A DNA stretch of 64,000 nucleotides, taken from the NCBI GenBank assembly GCA_900767675.1, contig CAAFZX010000006.1:23944-87943 (forward strand), read 5' to 3'. This DNA comes from an uncultured Collinsella sp. Lineage in GTDB: Bacteria > Actinomycetota > Coriobacteriia > Coriobacteriales > Coriobacteriaceae. The notes under the pieces are model-generated. The model saw only the letters and a program-made list of their open reading frames with translations, was not told the origin of the DNA and did not search any database. Of this stretch, positions 50,645-58,341 are shown piece after piece (the first letter of the stretch is position 1; every line of letters begins with the position of its first letter). The translations under genes were made by a program, and so were the position numbers.

Positions 50645-50946
50645 CACAAACGTCCCCTCTCTCGGTTCCTCTCGTTGCAGCGCTCGATTGCCGCGTCCAC
50701 GTCCTCCTGCGTGAACCCCTCGGCGTCGAGCAGGCTGACGACCGCCTGGACCACGTCCATGCACTCGTCGATAAGGTTCTGGCGGTACACCCTGTGCGCC
50801 GTCATGATCGGGCTGAGGCGCATGTCGTCGCAATCCTGCCAAGCGCCGTATACCTCGGCCGCCTCCTCGAGCGGCTTGAGCGCCTGCACCTTGGGCGCGT
50901 CCGGCTCATCGAGCGCCCCGAACTCGAACCTGTAACCGTCCCGCAT
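50644..50946 (-). CDS. MazG-like nucleotide pyrophosphohydrolase-type protein
   Basis: The 100-residue product has the two acid clusters of all-alpha NTP pyrophosphatases: EEAAEVYGAW (27-36) and DECMDVVQAVV (60-70). Phage MazG-like proteins hydrolyse NTPs or lower alarmone signals in the host. It begins on the last base of the upstream stop. Confidence 0.65.
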   Translation of the reverse strand: MRDGYRFEFGALDEPDAPKVQALKPLEEAAEVYGAWQDCDDMRLSPIMTAHRVYRQNLIDECMDVVQAVVSLLDAEGFTQEDVDAAIERCNERNRERGRL

Positions 50947-51179
50947 CAGATGCGCCTCCCCTGTGCCAGCGCCGCGCGCATGGCGTTGACCTCTCGGCCC
51001 GACTCGCTCCTCGTTCCGAGGTACACGTCCACGGGCCGCTTGCTCTCGTTCCTGTGCGCCACGTTCTCGCACCAGCCGCAGCAGTACCGCTGGCGGGCGC
51101 CCCTCGCGCGGAACCGCCTGCCGCACTGACGGCACACGAGCACGTTGCCCCCTCGCATGTCCCACGGCTCAGCCCTCAT
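50946..51179 (-). CDS. zinc-ribbon protein
   Basis: The 77-residue product has CRQCGRRF and CCGWC, a four-cysteine knuckle, in a basic protein. Possibly DNA- or RNA-binding. Confidence 0.6.
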   Translation of the reverse strand: MRAEPWDMRGGNVLVCRQCGRRFRARGARQRYCCGWCENVAHRNESKRPVDVYLGTRSESGREVNAMRAALAQGRRI

Positions 51180-51411
51180 GGCGCGCCTCCCAGTAGTTGC
51201 ACCTCGCGAGCCCCTGCGTGGCGTGCACGAAATCGGGGCAGCGCATGCACGTGTACCGTTTGCGGCCCTCGCCAGACGCCGTCATGACCGCCTCGCTCAC
51301 GGCGCAGAACCCGCACGTCTCGCAGCGGGCGCTGCGCGGCCCGTCGTCGTAGATGCTCACAGACCCCTTCGGTCTGCCCATGTTCTCGCTCCTCTCGGCG
51401 TCCAAGCTCAT
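51169..51411 (-). CDS. cysteine-rich protein
   Basis: The 80-residue product has CETCGFC, CMRC and a further cysteine (C71). ATG 51411 follows GAGGAGGG, so this start is favoured over the next methionine at residue 11. It overlaps the replication gene stop as ATGA. Confidence 0.6.
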   Translation of the reverse strand: MSLDAERSENMGRPKGSVSIYDDGPRSARCETCGFCAVSEAVMTASGEGRKRYTCMRCPDFVHATQGLARCNYWEARHEG

Positions 51412-52301
51412 GACGCCCTCCTCTCGCACGCGGCCCTCGCATCCAGCAGACGCCGCGCGTCCTGGTACGCCTTGAGCGCCACCGGGTCGGCGGTCGTCCC
51501 CCTCGGGGCCTTCACCTTCACCGGGTCGATGCCCGGGTAGTCCTCGCGCCACCTGCGCTCAAGCTCCGCCCTCGTCTGCTCGGGCGTCCTCGTCGGCTTG
51601 AACGTGGCGGCCTGAATCTCGGCATCGGTCGGCTTGCCGCGGGCATGGGCCTCGGCGTCGAGGCGCTTCTGGTTGCCGTTCCACAGCATTGCCACGGCCT
51701 TGAGCGAGGTCACGGGCATCCCGTTCGAGCGGATCCAGCCCTGCGACTCGTAGTGCGCCCAGAACTTGTCGGGGTCGCCGCTGATGCAGTTGGCGGCGAA
51801 ATACGCACGGCACTCGTCGAGGGTCGGCGGGGCGAAGCTCTCTGCGTCGCCGCCGCCGCGCGTACCATCAACACAAGCTAGGCTAGGTAAAGCTAAGCTA
51901 GGACAGGTTAGGTTAGGGTTTTCGCTTTCGGAAACCTCGGTTTCGGGTTCTGAAAACCTAGGTTTCCCGTTTTCAAAACCTTGGTTTTCGCTTTCGGAAA
52001 CCTCGGTTTCGTGTTTTTGCTCAGGCTCGGGTTCAGGTTCCGGCTCGGCCTTGGCCTTGCGGGGCCTGCCGCCCTTCTTGGCCTGCTCTCGCTTGTTCTT
52101 GGAGTTGTCGATGGCGTTCTTGAGCCCCTTGAAGGCCCTCTTGACGCTCTTGGGCAGCTCGATCTCGACACCGTGAAGACCGTACATGAGCACCGCGTCC
52201 GCGAGCATCATGCGCTCCCTCATGTCCTCGGGGTCGTTCGGGTCGTAATCGTCGTAAAGCTCGGCTATCGAGCTGGCGAAAACCGTGAAGTCGTTGGCCA
52301 T
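51408..52301 (-). CDS. phage replication protein with N-terminal DUF6291-like domain
   Basis: The 297-residue protein has a helical N-terminal domain (1-65) with basic segment KNKREQAKKGGRPRKAK, a low-complexity middle (about 75-130) encoded by the iteron array, and a C-terminal domain (about 150-225) with FWAHYESQGW and AVAMLWNGN. The last pattern fits phage replisome organiser proteins. It lies directly after ssb. The middle is encoded by AT-richer DNA than the flanks. Confidence 0.7.
   Translation of the reverse strand: MANDFTVFASSIAELYDDYDPNDPEDMRERMMLADAVLMYGLHGVEIELPKSVKRAFKGLKNAIDNSKNKREQAKKGGRPRKAKAEPEPEPEPEQKHETEVSESENQGFENGKPRFSEPETEVSESENPNLTCPSLALPSLACVDGTRGGGDAESFAPPTLDECRAYFAANCISGDPDKFWAHYESQGWIRSNGMPVTSLKAVAMLWNGNQKRLDAEAHARGKPTDAEIQAATFKPTRTPEQTRAELERRWREDYPGIDPVKVKAPRGTTADPVALKAYQDARRLLDARAACERRAS
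51883..52011. repeat. iteron array: probable phage replication origin
   Basis: Four copies of the palindromic unit AAACCTNGGTTT start at 51931, 51953, 51975 and 51997, exactly 22 bases apart. The first and last sit in identical 27-base repeats (51919-51945 and 51985-52011). Next to them a second series of GCTAG/GTTAGG units (51877-51917) forms an AT-richer stretch. The array lies inside the replication protein gene, the usual origin location in lambdoid and many Gram-positive phages. Confidence 0.75.
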
Positions 52302-52411
52302 CAGAACCACCCCCATAGAAGCGAAGAGAAGAACAGGAAACCCGCGGAGAAGGAGGCGGCGAACAGGGCCGCCTCCCAGTGGTCGCGGATGATGTCGGGT
52401 ACGTGCCTCAT
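52301..52411 (-). CDS. 36-residue membrane protein
   Basis: The tiny product has one hydrophobic helix (about 14-34). It is coupled by TGATG to ssb upstream and by the same overlap to the replication gene downstream. Function unknown. Confidence 0.55.
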   Translation of the reverse strand: MRHVPDIIRDHWEAALFAASFSAGFLFFSSLLWGWF

Positions 52412-52887
52412 CAGAACGGCACGTCCTCGTCGTAGAACTCGGACTGCGGGACCGCGGCGTAGGCCTGCTGGGCGCTCCACTGCGGCGCGGCCTGCGCCTG
52501 TGGCTGCATGGGCACCGTATCCGCGAGGCTCTGCTGCGGCTGGGCCTGCGTCTGCCCCTCACGGCGCACCATGACCTCGATCTCGTCGACGATAACCTCG
52601 AGCTTGCTGCGCTTCTGGCCGTCGCGCTCCCAGGAGCTGTAGCGCAGCTTGCCCTCGATGGCGACCTTCATCCCCTTGGCGAGGAATCGCCCCACGGCCT
52701 CGGCGCGGTTGCCGAACATCGTGCAGTCGACGAAGTTGGGGTAGTCCTCCCACTCGCCGGTCTGCGTGTTGCGGCGGCGGTCGTTTACCGCCACGCCAAA
52801 GGACAGGACCTGCGTCCCGCCGGCGGTGGCGCGCAGCTCGGGGTCGCGGGTGAGGTTGCCGCTGATGTTCACTCGGTTGATGCTCAC
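52411..52887 (-). CDS. ssb: single-stranded DNA-binding protein
   Basis: The 158-residue protein has the OB-fold in 1-108 (MSINRVNISGNLTRDPELR, SFGVAVNDR), a Q/A/P-rich linker and the acidic end DEDVPF that recruits partners. It is phage encoded and lies with the recombination and replication genes. Confidence 0.93.
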   Translation of the reverse strand: MSINRVNISGNLTRDPELRATAGGTQVLSFGVAVNDRRRNTQTGEWEDYPNFVDCTMFGNRAEAVGRFLAKGMKVAIEGKLRYSSWERDGQKRSKLEVIVDEIEVMVRREGQTQAQPQQSLADTVPMQPQAQAAPQWSAQQAYAAVPQSEFYDEDVPF

Positions 52888-53225
52888 TGCCCGTCCTCCT
52901 TCGCGGTCATGTGGCTCTTGATTGCCTCGACGAGGCGCGGCCCCTGCATGTAGCCCAGGCCGCTCACGCGGCGTCCATCGGGGATGTCAAGCGCCTTGAC
53001 GATCACCTTCGCCTTGACCGTGCCGATGCCCGGGAACGAGCGGGCGAACTCCTCGACCTTGAGCCTCTGCGCGATGGGCGCCTCGATGGCCGCCTCGGGC
53101 GGGATGTTGCCCGCCTTGCAGGCGGCCTTGAACGCGGCGCGCTCGCGGCGCGTGTGGACGGCCCTCTCCATCGCCTCCTTGCGCTGCTCAGGCGTTCGGA
53201 GCGGCGGTAGGTTTTTCTCCTCCAT
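52884..53225 (-). CDS. actinobacterial integration host factor (mIHF)-like protein
   Basis: The 113-residue protein has the mIHF layout: N-terminal PPLRTPEQRKEAMERA helix, then KVEEFARSFPGIGTVKAKVIV with a helix-two-turn-helix (FPGIGTVKA) and DIPDGRRVSGLGYMQ. Host mIHF bends DNA and helps phage integration and replication. A phage copy next to ssb may act at the origin or att site. Confidence 0.8.
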   Translation of the reverse strand: MEEKNLPPLRTPEQRKEAMERAVHTRRERAAFKAACKAGNIPPEAAIEAPIAQRLKVEEFARSFPGIGTVKAKVIVKALDIPDGRRVSGLGYMQGPRLVEAIKSHMTAKEDGQ

Positions 53226-53228
53226 GTC

Positions 53229-54221
53229 CTACATCCTCTCGACGTATCCGTGAATGCCGTTGTCGACCATGACGGCCCTCACGCGGCGTAGCTCGTCCGC
53301 CGTGGCGCACTCGATGACCACGCGGTAGCCCCTCTGCGGTGCTGGGGCCGTATCCTCGGCCGCATCCGGCTCGGGGCGCGACGGGACCACCCGCACACAC
53401 CTCGGCACGCCCAAGGGCGGCTCAGGCTCGGGCTGCTCGTCGGGCAGCGGCTCGGGGTCGGGCGGCAGCGGCGCGGGCTCCGGCTCGGGCTCCGGTGCGG
53501 GCGCCATCGCCTGCTCGTAGGTCGCCGCGAGCGCAGCGGCCTTGGCGACCTCCTCGCGATGCGCGGCGACCGCAGTCGCCACCTCGCCCGAGTCCGCCGG
53601 CAGGGTCCTCGTCCACCACGCCACGGCCCATGCCTTCTCGGACTCGTCCGCGTAGTCGAGGCCGTTGACGAACTTGAACTGGTGCAGCAGCTCGCCCACG
53701 CGGCGCTCGATAATGTTCTTGGCCTTGACCTCGCCGAAGCTCGCGTTGAGCCACCTGTCGTCGGCGATGCGCTCGTAGGGCACCAAAGGTCCCATCTCGC
53801 CCGCGAGGTCGTAGTAGTGGCCCTTGAGCGCGGTGAGGCGGCGGGCCCTGCACTCGCCGTCGTAGCGGTCGATTTCGGCCTTGTACTCATCGGAGAGCGC
53901 GTCGATGGGCGCCGTGATCTCGCCGATGGTCTTGTCGAACGTCTTGAGCAGGTCGTTGTACTTCTTCTTCGCGGCCTTGCGCTGCGCCTCGATGGGCTTC
54001 TTCACGTCGTTGACCGCCGCGCGGTACTTCTTTGCCGCCTTGAAGTCCTCGTCCTTCTCGATGTGCTTGACGTCCGCGTAGTCCGCCAGCTTCTCGTCCA
54101 CGTTCTTCTTGAGCTTTGCCAGCTTGTCCTCGAGCGTGTCGTCGATGGCGAGCGACGCCACCAGCGTGTCGAAGTCCTCCTCGAGAGGCACGGCCTCGAC
54201 CGCCAAAACCTCGTCTGCCAT
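53229..54221 (-). CDS. DUF1351 family protein
   Basis: The 330-residue protein has the DUF1351 layout: charged helical N-terminal half (KKYRAAVNDVKKPIEAQRKA) and a small alpha/beta part (VIIERR...). A long proline/glutamate linker (about 240-280) leads to a terminal ferredoxin-like domain. DUF1351 genes usually accompany phage recT genes, as here. Confidence 0.75.
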   Translation of the reverse strand: MADEVLAVEAVPLEEDFDTLVASLAIDDTLEDKLAKLKKNVDEKLADYADVKHIEKDEDFKAAKKYRAAVNDVKKPIEAQRKAAKKKYNDLLKTFDKTIGEITAPIDALSDEYKAEIDRYDGECRARRLTALKGHYYDLAGEMGPLVPYERIADDRWLNASFGEVKAKNIIERRVGELLHQFKFVNGLDYADESEKAWAVAWWTRTLPADSGEVATAVAAHREEVAKAAALAATYEQAMAPAPEPEPEPAPLPPDPEPLPDEQPEPEPPLGVPRCVRVVPSRPEPDAAEDTAPAPQRGYRVVIECATADELRRVRAVMVDNGIHGYVERM

Positions 54222-55120
54222 TAGAAGCCTCCCAGAAGGTCGTCGTCGGTCGCGTACTCGGCGGGCGCGGGCTCATAGACGGGCGCGGGCTCCGGCTCGG
54301 GGGCGGCTGGCTCGGGTTGCGCCTTGCGGGCCGCGATCTCCTCCTCCATCCACGAGGCCGCGCGGCGCGCCTGCATGAGCGTCATGTCGTGCATGGAGCC
54401 CGACGTGCAGCCCACGGCGGCGCAGATGGCCGCCATGGCCCCGGCGCTGTCGAGCCCAGTCGCCGCCATGAACGGCTTGAACAGGTCGCGCACGGGCTGC
54501 AGGTCGACCACGGGCTCGACGCTCTCGGCCTCGACGGCCTGAGTGCTGGCGCGCATGTCGCGCTCGACCTTCTGGTCCATCTCCTCGCCCGTGTACATCC
54601 CGCCGAACTCGTCGGGGTAGGCAAGGCGCCACGCGCCGGCCTTGGCGCACTTCTCGATCATGACGCCCGGCATCTTCACCCAGTTGCTCTTGCCTGTGCT
54701 GTAGTCGGTGAGCGCCAGCTCCACGTAGGCCGGCTCCTTGCCGTCCTTGAACTGCACCTCGGCCCAGCCGCCGAGCAGCTGCTCGCCCACCTGCTTGTAG
54801 ACGGCGCTGCCGCGCTTCTTGACGATCTGCCCCTCGCGCATCACCACGACGCCGCTCTTGATGCCGCCGTAGCTCTCCTGGCGGTTGGCGCGGCGGTTGA
54901 ACACCTGATAGCTAGTGATGATGCTCGCCGGGGCGTCCCTGTACTTCACCAGGTAGACCTCCTTGGTGAAGGGGTTCAGGCGCTGGCGGTTGCACAGCTC
55001 GATGCACAGCGCCAGTTCGCTTTCGGTCGCGTTCGGGCACAGGCGCTCGCGGATGTCCTGCGAGGTGAACTTGACGGGCATGCCCGCATCGTCCTTGAAC
55101 TCGATGATCTCGTTACTCAT
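54221..55120 (-). CDS. bet: RecT/Bet family single-strand annealing protein
   Basis: The 299-residue recombinase anneals complementary single strands in phage recombination. LCIELCNRQRLNPFTKEVYLVKY (about 38-60) and YGGIKSGVVV (83-93) fit the Bet subfamily; KMPGVMIEKCAKAGAWRLAYP is also typical. A proline/glutamate-rich C-terminus follows. Coupled to the DUF1351 gene. Confidence 0.88.
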   Translation of the reverse strand: MSNEIIEFKDDAGMPVKFTSQDIRERLCPNATESELALCIELCNRQRLNPFTKEVYLVKYRDAPASIITSYQVFNRRANRQESYGGIKSGVVVMREGQIVKKRGSAVYKQVGEQLLGGWAEVQFKDGKEPAYVELALTDYSTGKSNWVKMPGVMIEKCAKAGAWRLAYPDEFGGMYTGEEMDQKVERDMRASTQAVEAESVEPVVDLQPVRDLFKPFMAATGLDSAGAMAAICAAVGCTSGSMHDMTLMQARRAASWMEEEIAARKAQPEPAAPEPEPAPVYEPAPAEYATDDDLLGGF

Positions 55121-55460
55121 TGATGGTCACCCCTTCGTCATTGATCTCGACCTTCTCGATGTCCACGCCCGCCAGCTCGGCGAATACGCCGCGCGGCCCG
55201 TTCAGCTTGTAGATGCGCTCCATGCGGCCGGCGCTGCCGACAATGGAGTCGTAGACCTCGGAGTCCTGCGAATCGGCTCCCAGCAGCTTCACGCTGTACA
55301 GAAGCCCGTAGGCGATGCCGCGCAGGCACGCTGGCTTCAGGCCCCTCTTCCCTATCTCGGCGCCATCCTCGTCTGCGAGGCGGATAAGGTTCGTGGCAAA
55401 CTCGTCCAGTACCTCGAACGCATCGCCATCGACTTGGACTTTTATGTGCATGTACTCCAT
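55113..55460 (-). CDS. hypothetical phage protein
   Basis: The 115-residue acidic product has a beta start and helical centre. It overlaps recT by eight bases. No family recognised. Confidence 0.55.
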   Translation of the reverse strand: MEYMHIKVQVDGDAFEVLDEFATNLIRLADEDGAEIGKRGLKPACLRGIAYGLLYSVKLLGADSQDSEVYDSIVGSAGRMERIYKLNGPRGVFAELAGVDIEKVEINDEGVTINE

Positions 55461-55463
55461 TGC

Positions 55464-55934
55464 TTAATCTCCGTTTCTCTTCTTCTCCCTGGTGCCTGCG
55501 AACCAGCCGCGGTAGACCCGTATGTCCATATGCGGCTCGATGCCGCGCATTCGGGGCCACTTGACGACATGGAGCTCGACCACCTGGTTGTCGTCACCCC
55601 AGACAGCCCCGTTCATCCCGTCCAGCACCAGCTTGGCTATGTTGTCCGCGTCCGGCTTGAACGTGTAAGGCTCCGACGTGACGCTCTTCGGCCTCGACTC
55701 CGGCAGCGGGCCGTACGCGTCGATGCGTACGGCGACGGGGACCCTGAACGGGAACAGCATCCCCTTGAGACCCGGGTACGCCTCCCGCATGGCCTTGAGC
55801 GCCGCGTCGCGGATGGCGGCCTCGTTGCGGATGGTCTCGGTGGGCGTGTACATCCGCGAGTGGCGTCGGTCGAGCCTGTGGCGAAGCTTGCCGGCCACGA
55901 ACGGGACGGTGAACGCGAAGTTCCTTCCGATCAC
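55464..55934 (-). CDS. RusA family Holliday junction resolvase
   Basis: The 156-residue endonuclease has FTVPFVAGK at the N-terminus, RVPVAVRIDAYGP, and the catalytic block KPDADNIAKLVLDGMNGAVWGDDNQV (two aspartates of KPDxDN and one of DD). It resolves four-way junctions during recombination. The GTG start at 55934 overlaps the previous stop as GTGA. Confidence 0.9.
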   Translation of the reverse strand: MIGRNFAFTVPFVAGKLRHRLDRRHSRMYTPTETIRNEAAIRDAALKAMREAYPGLKGMLFPFRVPVAVRIDAYGPLPESRPKSVTSEPYTFKPDADNIAKLVLDGMNGAVWGDDNQVVELHVVKWPRMRGIEPHMDIRVYRGWFAGTREKKRNGD

Positions 55935-56071
55935 AGCATCGACCCCATCCCGAGCACGACGCGGATGCCGTCCGCCGCGAGCAGCATCGCCCGCAGGACG
56001 TAGGGCATGATCGCGTACACCGCGAACAGGAGCACGACGAACCCAGCGCACCTAAGCAGCCTCGATGCCAT
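55931..56071 (-). CDS. 46-residue membrane protein
   Basis: The small product has one or two hydrophobic stretches (about 8-33). Overlaps the helix-turn-helix gene upstream and rusA downstream. Function unknown. Confidence 0.55.
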   Translation of the reverse strand: MASRLLRCAGFVVLLFAVYAIMPYVLRAMLLAADGIRVVLGMGSML

Positions 56072-56300
56072 GCGTTCCCTCCTCGATCCACTGCTCCACC
56101 CATTCCGGGCGCACCATGCGCCCCACCTTGCGCCCCTCGGGCAGCTGCGAGCGCAGGCGGCCCGCCTTGCACTCGCAGCGCAGCGTGTCGTATGGCACCC
56201 CCGTCACCCTCGACGCCTCGCGCAGCGTGTACATCAGCTTGTGGCGGATGCCAAGCTCGTCGGCCATCTGCTGGAACGTTTTGGCTCTGCTAGAATCCAT
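56052..56300 (-). CDS. excisionase/MerR-like helix-turn-helix protein
   Basis: The 82-residue protein has YTLREASRVTGVPYDTLRCECKAGRL (24-49), a winged-helix of the excisionase type, and a basic strand (GRKVGRMVRPEWVEQWIEEG). It may be the excisionase or an early regulator. A very good ribosome site, GGAGG, precedes ATG 56300. Confidence 0.75.
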   Translation of the reverse strand: MDSSRAKTFQQMADELGIRHKLMYTLREASRVTGVPYDTLRCECKAGRLRSQLPEGRKVGRMVRPEWVEQWIEEGTHGIEAA

Positions 56301-56584
56301 GAGTGACCTCCTTTCAGGTCTGGAGCCGTCCCCGCCTTCTACACCGGGCGGCTCTTTTTTGTTGCTTGCTTTCCGGGGCCTCGCCCCCGGCACGGCACCG
56401 GTAGGGAACGTCCCCGCGGATGGTTATGGAGAGCCGCGGGGCAACGGTGCCGCCCCGGGGATGGGGCCCGCGGGTTGCCTGAGCGGCAATACCCGCGTTG
56501 ACGCGTTACACACGCGTTAGGCTTCGGGCCATGATTCGTAGACAGCAGACATATCGCCCGAAGCACGTCCGACCAGCGGGCCCC
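56301..56584. other. non-coding early leader with stem-loops
   Basis: No supported gene lies in these 284 bases. GAGCCGtcCCCG and CGGGcCGGCTC (56323-56354) form a stem followed on the plus strand by six T, so it would end rightward transcription. Further GC-rich stems lie at 56400-56480. A 75-codon leftward frame and a 78-codon rightward frame here have no family features. Confidence 0.5.
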
Positions 56585-56797
56585 CTACTCGTGCGGCTCG
56601 TCGACTGGGTCGAGCGGCACCCTCGCATCAGTGCCGCGATCGTCCTCGCCGGGTTCATCAACGACGCCTGCGACCTGCTTGGGCGCGTCGTTGATCTCGC
56701 GATGCTTCTCATGAAGCTCGCGGGTGTGCTCTAGCACGAACGCGAGCGCGAGAACGTCGAGGAAGACCCGGACGGCCGCATGGATAAGGTCCAACAT
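56585..56797 (-). CDS. small phage membrane protein
   Basis: The 70-residue product has a hydrophobic helix at about 8-23 and a charged tail. It starts three bases after the stop of the preceding small gene. Function unknown. Confidence 0.5.
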   Translation of the reverse strand: MLDLIHAAVRVFLDVLALAFVLEHTRELHEKHREINDAPKQVAGVVDEPGEDDRGTDARVPLDPVDEPHE

Positions 56798-56799
56798 CG

Positions 56800-56970
56800 C
56801 TACTCGCCACCCTCGAGAGTCCTGAGGATTGAAATGCCGAGCCTTATCAACGCCCCGGAAACCATCCTCAAGAGGCACTCGACCAGCGCGAGCGCCGCGA
56901 CAACCAGAACGAGCGGCGTGGTGACGACGATGGCGACCACGAGGCGAACCGCCTGACAGAACTTGCTCAT
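56800..56970 (-). CDS. 56-residue membrane protein
   Basis: The product has a long hydrophobic helix (about 8-32) and an amphipathic end. ATG 56970 overlaps the stop region of the upstream gene. Function unknown. Confidence 0.5.
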   Translation of the reverse strand: MSKFCQAVRLVVAIVVTTPLVLVVAALALVECLLRMVSGALIRLGISILRTLEGGE

Positions 56971-57254
56971 CGCCCATCGCCGCCCAGGTAGACTTCCTCC
57001 AGGCCGGGCATGTAGACGAGCGAGTTGCCCAGCGTGAAGTAGACTTGCCCGTACAGGGCGAACGTCACGGGCGAGGCGATGTAGTACTCGGTCGCGTCGA
57101 GCTTTCCCAGCTTCTCGGTGCCCTTCTCCAAAATCTTGATGTGCTGCTCGTTGGTGAAGCCGAACGTCTGCGAGATACGGAATGCGGCGCTCTTGTCGGT
57201 CTCGACGTAGGAGCCGTCGACAAGCTCGAAGTCGTAGCGGACCCGCTTACCCAT
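56967..57254 (-). CDS. hypothetical phage protein
   Basis: The 95-residue soluble product has no recognised family. It has a beta-rich start (VRYDFELVDGSYVETD) and KILEKGTEKLGK in the centre. Confidence 0.55.
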   Translation of the reverse strand: MGKRVRYDFELVDGSYVETDKSAAFRISQTFGFTNEQHIKILEKGTEKLGKLDATEYYIASPVTFALYGQVYFTLGNSLVYMPGLEEVYLGGDGR

Positions 57255-57256
57255 CG

Positions 57257-57589
57257 CTACTCACGCCCCTTCTGCAGCTGGTACATGACCCACTCGCCCG
57301 CAGCGAGGCCGACCTCAACCGGCTGGATGCCGGGGTCGATGGCGTCGGCGGTGTTCATGCAGACCGTGCGCTGGACGTAGGCCATGACCGCCTCGCCGCG
57401 CAGCAAACCGTCCAGGCGCCCGCGGGCGTCGAGGAACGACTCGAAGGCCTCGCGGTGCCAGCCGCCGCCGGCGTCGCACCAGCAGACGATGGCCTCGATG
57501 CTCGCGAAGCCCTGCGGGCACTCGATCTCGAAGGACTTCCCGCGCGCCTCGTACCTGATGTTCTCGCGGCGCATCTTCACGTCTCCCAT
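57257..57589 (-). CDS. hypothetical phage protein
   Basis: The 110-residue soluble product has no recognised family; ATG 57589 or the methionine at residue 6 could be the start. It belongs to the early operon. Confidence 0.5.
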   Translation of the reverse strand: MGDVKMRRENIRYEARGKSFEIECPQGFASIEAIVCWCDAGGGWHREAFESFLDARGRLDGLLRGEAVMAYVQRTVCMNTADAIDPGIQPVEVGLAAGEWVMYQLQKGRE

Positions 57590-57599
57590 GTCGCCCTCC

Positions 57600-57869
57600 C
57601 TAGTGCTCGTCGAGAACCGGTTCGCGGACCAGGTTCTCGAAGTCCGTCGACCAGCCGATGCCGTTGGCGGTGAAGCGCACGGAGGTGTACGCGTAGTAGC
57701 GCGTGCCGGCGATCTCGGCGCTTTTCAGGTCGCCATCCTGCATGCTCAAGCTCCGGCTCTCGAAGCCGAACAGGCGGCAGATGCGGCCCTTCATCGACTC
57801 CTCCGTCTCGCACATGGCGCCGTCGAGGTCCTCGCTCGGCTTGAAGGTGACGCTGTAGTCCTTGTTCAT
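57600..57869 (-). CDS. hypothetical phage protein
   Basis: The 89-residue product begins NKDYSVTFKPSEDLDG and has a beta-rich body. ATG 57869 follows GGAGGGCGAC. No family recognised. Confidence 0.5.
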   Translation of the reverse strand: MNKDYSVTFKPSEDLDGAMCETEESMKGRICRLFGFESRSLSMQDGDLKSAEIAGTRYYAYTSVRFTANGIGWSTDFENLVREPVLDEH

Positions 57870-57880
57870 GTCGCCCTCCC

Positions 57881-57991
57881 CTACAGCTCGAAGTCGGAAA
57901 AGTCGCGGGGCTCGACGGGCTCGGCCTCGACCGTGATGGCCTCGGGGATGTTCCAGCCGCCCAGCTCGATGTCGATGTAGTTCTCGTTCAT
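57881..57991 (-). CDS. 36-residue acidic phage protein
   Basis: The small acidic product (pattern NYIDIELGGWNIPEAITVE) is preceded by GGAGGAAACC and lies between cro and the next early gene. Acidic mini-proteins of this kind are common in early phage operons. Function unknown. Confidence 0.5.
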   Translation of the reverse strand: MNENYIDIELGGWNIPEAITVEAEPVEPRDFSDFEL

Positions 57992-58020
57992 GGTTTCCTC
58001 CGTTTCGTTTGCACCCTAAT

Positions 58021-58224
58021 TTATTTAGGGTCGATACCCAAAAAAATATTGCCGTCAATGCCGAAATGCTTTCCCAGCTTGTCCGCCATCGTTGGCGTAA
58101 GCTTGTCCGCTTGTGCGTCCTCGATGGCCGTTAGCGTCGGTTCGGTAATTCCAAGAGCTGCGGCGATTTCCTTCTTCTGGAATCGCTTGGCTCCGGCTTC
58201 TCGAAACTCCTTAAGGTTTTGCAT
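58021..58224 (-). CDS. Cro-like helix-turn-helix regulator
   Basis: The 67-residue protein has an HTH_3 domain (KKEIAAALGITEPTLTAIED). It is divergent from the repressor gene and is the first early gene. It should repress the lysogeny promoter in the lytic state. RBS GGAGGAG precedes ATG 58224. Confidence 0.85.
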   Translation of the reverse strand: MQNLKEFREAGAKRFQKKEIAAALGITEPTLTAIEDAQADKLTPTMADKLGKHFGIDGNIFLGIDPK

Positions 58225-58341
58225 CCGCTCCTCCTTTCGTTGACCTAATCATAATCTAATTTGGGTTGAACCACAACTACTTTTTGCTTTAAACCAAAAT
58301 TATTTTTGCTTAGGATTAAGACAACGCTGTTAGGAGGCGCT
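58225..58341. promoter_or_regulatory. lysis/lysogeny control region
   Basis: The leftward early promoter has -35 TTGTGG (58276-58271) and -10 TATGAT (58253-58248) with a 17-base spacer. Arms TAATTTGGGTT (58257-58267) and AACCAAAATTA (58292-58302) are imperfect inverted copies, probable operators flanking the -35 box. The region is markedly AT-rich. The rightward repressor promoter is not clear. Confidence 0.65.

Noticed and set aside
51919..52011. CRISPR-like repeats
   Set aside because: The units are palindromic with a 22-base period, lie inside a coding gene and have no unique spacers of 30 or more bases. Iterons explain them better.
56498..56734. 78-codon rightward frame with a hydrophobic end
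   Set aside because: It is antisense to the leftward early operon and to a better-supported small gene; no ribosome site.
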